From assembly GCA_014706295.1 (NCBI GenBank), contig JACSVZ010000007.1, positions 1,714,543-1,778,542 of the forward strand: 64,000 nucleotides of DNA, in the 5' to 3' direction. Positions 61,126-64,000 of the stretch are shown piece after piece. Positions within the stretch are counted from its first letter, which is position 1. Each line of letters opens with the position of its first letter. The notes under the pieces were generated by a model. It did not search any database, was not told the DNA's origin, and worked only from the letters and a program-made list of their open reading frames with translations. The stretch is from Lycocorax pyrrhopterus obiensis. Lineage: Eukaryota; Chordata; Aves; Passeriformes; Paradisaeidae. The position numbers and the translations under genes are program-made.

Positions 61126-62489
61126 GTAGGAGACGTTGCCTTCCAAGGAACTGTCACTGCCAGCTGCAGCACCTGTGCTCACCCACATCAATGCCACAGG
61201 CAGGGGAGCCTTGTCCCATGCCAGGATTTCACTGGAGGGTCCTCAGCTCCTCGGGAACTGCTTGAAGGTAGGATTGAACTTTGTTCTGCACTTCCGTCTG
61301 TTTCCCACAGGAGTTGAAGTGTCAGGTCTGGGCCATGCAGGAATTGAGCTGCTATTTTTTTGTTTTACTTCATGTTTAGTCAACCTTGAGCTTCTGGATA
61401 TTTTTTTCTGTCTGATTTGTCACAGGCTGATGTAAATTTTAACTAAAATCCCAGGCAGCTGTTCCCTGTAATCAGGTTAAAGGAAGATTCCCGTACATAG
61501 ACACATTTATGCAGCACTTTATTAGAAATCCTGGCAAGCCCTTGGATTTGAGCTGCCTTAGACTTGGAAACAAGTCCCTGTTTTAGAAGCTTTCAGTAAA
61601 TTACTTAAGTTCTTTTGAGATCCAGCCTGTAGCAGCTTCCCATCCATCATGGGCAACTGGGCAGGGACCCCACTAAAGACCCTCTGGACTGGGCACAGCT
61701 TTTTTCCCTGGAGAGATGCTCCAGCAGCACTTGGCAGCGAGTGTTGGGGATTAATCCATAGGAACAGATAAATCCATGCTCACTGCCGGGCTCTTTGCAG
61801 CACTGAATTCCCAACTCATGGGAGGGAAGCCTCTGAAACTGCAGCTGATTTGTGCCTGTACCTGTAACCTGGGATTGATCCTGATGGATCTGGAGTCCCT
61901 GAAGTGCTGGATTATGGAAAACAAGACGAGACGGTGGATCAACCCCTCGTGTCACCCGGTGGTTCTGGGCAGGGCACAGCAGTTGGCAGTGGGTGTGTTT
62001 AGGGGGAGGAGCCACTGCTTCCCGTCCCGGCGAGGTGTGGGAAAGGCAGCCCACAGGATGAGGCTTGGGAAGGAGATGTGAACTGAGAAGTAGCTCGAAT
62101 CGAGTTTAAGTAGCCTTAAACTCCTGGAATAGTCTGGATTGGAAGGAACCATGTAGATCATCCTGTTCCAAACTGCTGCCGTGGTCAGGGGCACCTTCCT
62201 GGGGTGTCCATGGAATACCCTCCATGCCGGGCTGGTGGAACGGGCGGGGTTTTCTCCCTAAGCCCAGTCCCAGGCAAGATTGGGGTTTGCATGGGAAGAA
62301 GCCTGTGAGCTGCATTTCCGGAGCTGGGAAGCTCCATGCCTGGAAATGTTTCCAGTCCTGCTTTTTCTTTTTTTCCAGTCTTGGCCAAAACGGTATTACA
62401 TTTCTTCCCTAATCAAGGTGGTTTTCCCTGGATTGTTGGGACTGCACACTGAGTGTTTAAGGGCTGTGTTGTCTCTTTCTCCTGAATAG
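61126..62489. other. Interval between candidate exons a and b
   Basis: A CR1 tip lies at 62120-62200. An acceptor-like CTCTTTGCAG at about 61791-61800 precedes an open frame, but its phase does not fit. Nothing else is supported. Confidence 0.5.
62120..62200 (-). mobile_element. CR1 3' tip
   Basis: 'CTGGAATAGTCTGGATTGGA' to 'CAGGGGCACC', a diverged reverse CR1 end. Confidence 0.75.
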
Positions 62490-62576
62490 AAGAGTGAGGA
62501 AATGGGGATGCTCCCAGCTGTCACAGGGATGTGGGAACAGCCCAGTTCCAGAGAGGAATGTGATGCCCAGCTCATG
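62490..62576 (+). other. Candidate exon b, unrecognised
   Basis: TCTCCTGAATAG precedes 87 bases (29 codons, phase 0) encoding KSEEMGMLPAVTGMWEQPSS and EECDAQLM, ending CATG|GTATGT. In phase with candidates a and c. Confidence 0.33.
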
Positions 62577-62756
62577 GTATGTGCCCTGAGATGGTCTTCC
62601 CTGTTGTTTTGTCCTTGGAGCTGGTTGGAGTGCTGGCCTGGATTTGGGAGGAGCCAAGTAGCCTGGAGTGGTGAGGTTTTTCCTGTCAGAAATCCATGAT
62701 GGGGATGTTTTCCCTGGCTGTCCCAAGGGGAAGGAACAGCTCTGGAGTTTTTGCAG

Positions 62757-62912
62757 CTGCAGGCTGTGGATGCATCCCCTGAAAACCAGTTCAGGATTGT
62801 TCATCTGACTCTGCCCCTGACCCGTGGCTTTCAGGGAGCCTCCTGGTGTCCTGGATATTCCCAGGAGAGGATATTCCAACACCTGCTTTTTGAGCCAGGA
62901 ATTCCAGACCCA
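62757..62912 (+). other. Candidate exon c, unrecognised
   Basis: GAGTTTTTGCAG precedes 156 bases (52 codons, phase 0) encoding LQAVDASPENQFRIVHLTL and SQERIFQHLLFEPGIPDP, ending CCA|GTAAGT, a strong donor. A further acceptor CCACAG at 63280-63285 would continue the frame for 22 codons to a TAG at 63352-63354. Confidence 0.33.
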
Positions 62913-63054
62913 GTAAGTCAGTCACATTCCCTGTGAGCTGTGCCAGTGGTGGGGCGTGAGGGGGAGCAAGGAGGGGTAGGGGGCTGGTATTTGAGACATT
63001 CCCGGCTGGAATTGGGGCTGAGCAGTCATTTCAGAGCTCTGAGGCCACAAGTTC

Positions 63055-63130
63055 AGCCTCGAACAGCATCCCCAGGGAATGCTGAGGCATCCTGTGCCTG
63101 TGGCACTCGGCACCACATCCCTGGTGTGGA
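63055..63130. repeat. Single-copy form of the 20-bp minisatellite locus
   Basis: 'AACAGCATCCCCAGGGAATG' then one 'CTGAGGCATCC' and 'GGCACTCGGCACCACATCCC' match the two flanks of the 11-copy array at 31159-31378 with only one unit between. Confidence 0.8.
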
Positions 63131-63209
63131 GCAAAAAGAGACAGGGGGAAGTCCTGGGTTAGTGGGAGGAGGTTTCGGGAATGGAGTTGGGATAGGTGCT
63201 GATCCACCC

Positions 63210-63256
63210 ATGGAATCACGGCATGGTTTGGCTTGGAAGGGAACACAAAGATCATT
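63210..63256 (-). mobile_element. CR1 3' tip
   Basis: 'GGAATCACGGCATGGTTTGG' followed by 'GGAAGGGAACACAAAGATCA', the reversed CR1 end. Confidence 0.75.
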
Positions 63257-63709
63257 TACACTCTGTTTGTTGTCTGATTCCACAGCAGAGAACATCCAAA
63301 GCTGCCTCCTCACCCTCATGGACAGCAGGAATGTCTTCCATAGCTCTTGTTTAGGAATGGGAATGGCTGTTGGGAGCTCTGGCAGGAGCACCTGGAGACC
63401 AGGTAAGAACAGCAGTGGGATTGTTTTGGCTGCTGCTGGAGGTGGTTTTCTCTTTTCAAGATACTCCTCTGACTGATGTTTTCATAGTAGTTTTCTAGGG
63501 CACGTTTGAGGGTAATTCCAGGAATTTCAAAACAGTTGGAAAACGGTGGGGAAAAAATACAGACTTGATCCATTTCTAGTAATTCCAAACTTCTCCCACA
63601 ACACCATTCCGGAGATAACCTGGTTAAAGATGGAGAGAAACAAGTGTTGTAAACCCTCCTGGCTCTCTGACAGAGCAAACCTTCCAGTAATCCCAGCAGA
63701 TCTCTCTGA

Positions 63710-63960
63710 GAAACTGTGGGATCATAAGGATTTCCAGGGAAGCAAAACAAGGACAGAGATGAGGGAATAGGCTCCCAGTTATTAATGATTTGATGGGCGT
63801 GGGAGTGATTCTTGTATGTTTGATGCTCCCCTTTTTATTCCTGGAATAACTTTAAATGATTCCTTTAAAAAATTGTCTAAATTTGGGAGGAAACAATGCA
63901 AAATAAATGCAGGGAGAGATCATAGAATCATCATGGAATCCTGGAATTATTTGTGTGGGA
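63710..63960. repeat. ~240-bp repeat, copy 2 of 2
   Basis: Partner of 28808-29045, same orientation and similar throughout ('GACAGAGATGAGGGAATAGG', 'GTGGGAGTGATTCTTGTATG'). Confidence 0.85.
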
Positions 63961-64000
63961 AGGGACTTTCTGGATCATCTTATTTCACCCCCTGCCATGG
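63915..64000 (-). mobile_element. CR1 3' end, cut by window edge
   Basis: Starts 'GAGATCATAGAATCATCATG' and continues to the 'CCCCTGCCATGG' block at the last base of the window. It is the same insertion as the CR1 tip at 29018. Confidence 0.82.

Noticed and set aside
61776..62081. Additional exon between candidates a and b
   Set aside because: The acceptor is acceptable, but the open frame does not keep the phase of the neighbouring candidates and no suitable donor fits.

Overview
The window is vertebrate genomic DNA, almost certainly from a bird. It holds split genes with GT-AG introns, many CR1 LINE fragments with the typical avian 3' end, single-exon olfactory receptor genes and GC-rich CpG islands. 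A songbird is plausible but is not proven by anything I can see. There is no bacterial or viral gene organisation.

Region 1 (1-26.6 kb) is the 3' two thirds of ABTB2 (ankyrin repeat and BTB/POZ domain protein 2) on the + strand. Fourteen consecutive coding exons (10303-24966) join in frame into about 609 C-terminal residues. They cover the end of the conserved N-terminal half, the ankyrin repeats, a linker and the BTB domain, ending at a TGA at 24964-24966. The first ~10.3 kb is an upstream intron with CR1 copies and a probable solo retroviral LTR. The exons for the first ~416 residues lie left of the window.

Region 2 (26.6-39 kb) is gene-poor and repeat-rich. It has two CpG islands with no recognisable gene, a near-identical ~170 bp module present twice, a 20-bp minisatellite with 11 copies, two degenerate minisatellites and a rearranged CR1 carrying part of its reverse transcriptase.

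Region 3 (39-58.5 kb) is an olfactory receptor cluster of four intact class II-type genes: three on + (39679-40629, 45190-46134, 57423-58430) and one on - (49809-50804). They sit among CR1 fragments, mostly on +. Two receptors have unusual features: an in-frame insertion in TM2, and a DRH motif with a C-terminus ending in CR1 sequence.

Region 4 (59-64 kb) repeats elements of region 2: a CpG island, one unit of the 20-bp minisatellite and a ~245 bp repeat. The order suggests a dispersed tandem array of a larger unit, with the receptor cluster lying between copies. Three candidate exons here (61033-61125, 62490-62576, 62757-62912) are open and mutually in phase, but I do not recognise the protein.

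The ABTB2 assignment and the four receptors are firm. The LTR, the candidate exons, the promoter-like sites and the array model are inferences. I found nothing that amounts to a new biological system. The most distinctive feature is the set of paralogous CpG/minisatellite blocks around the receptor cluster.
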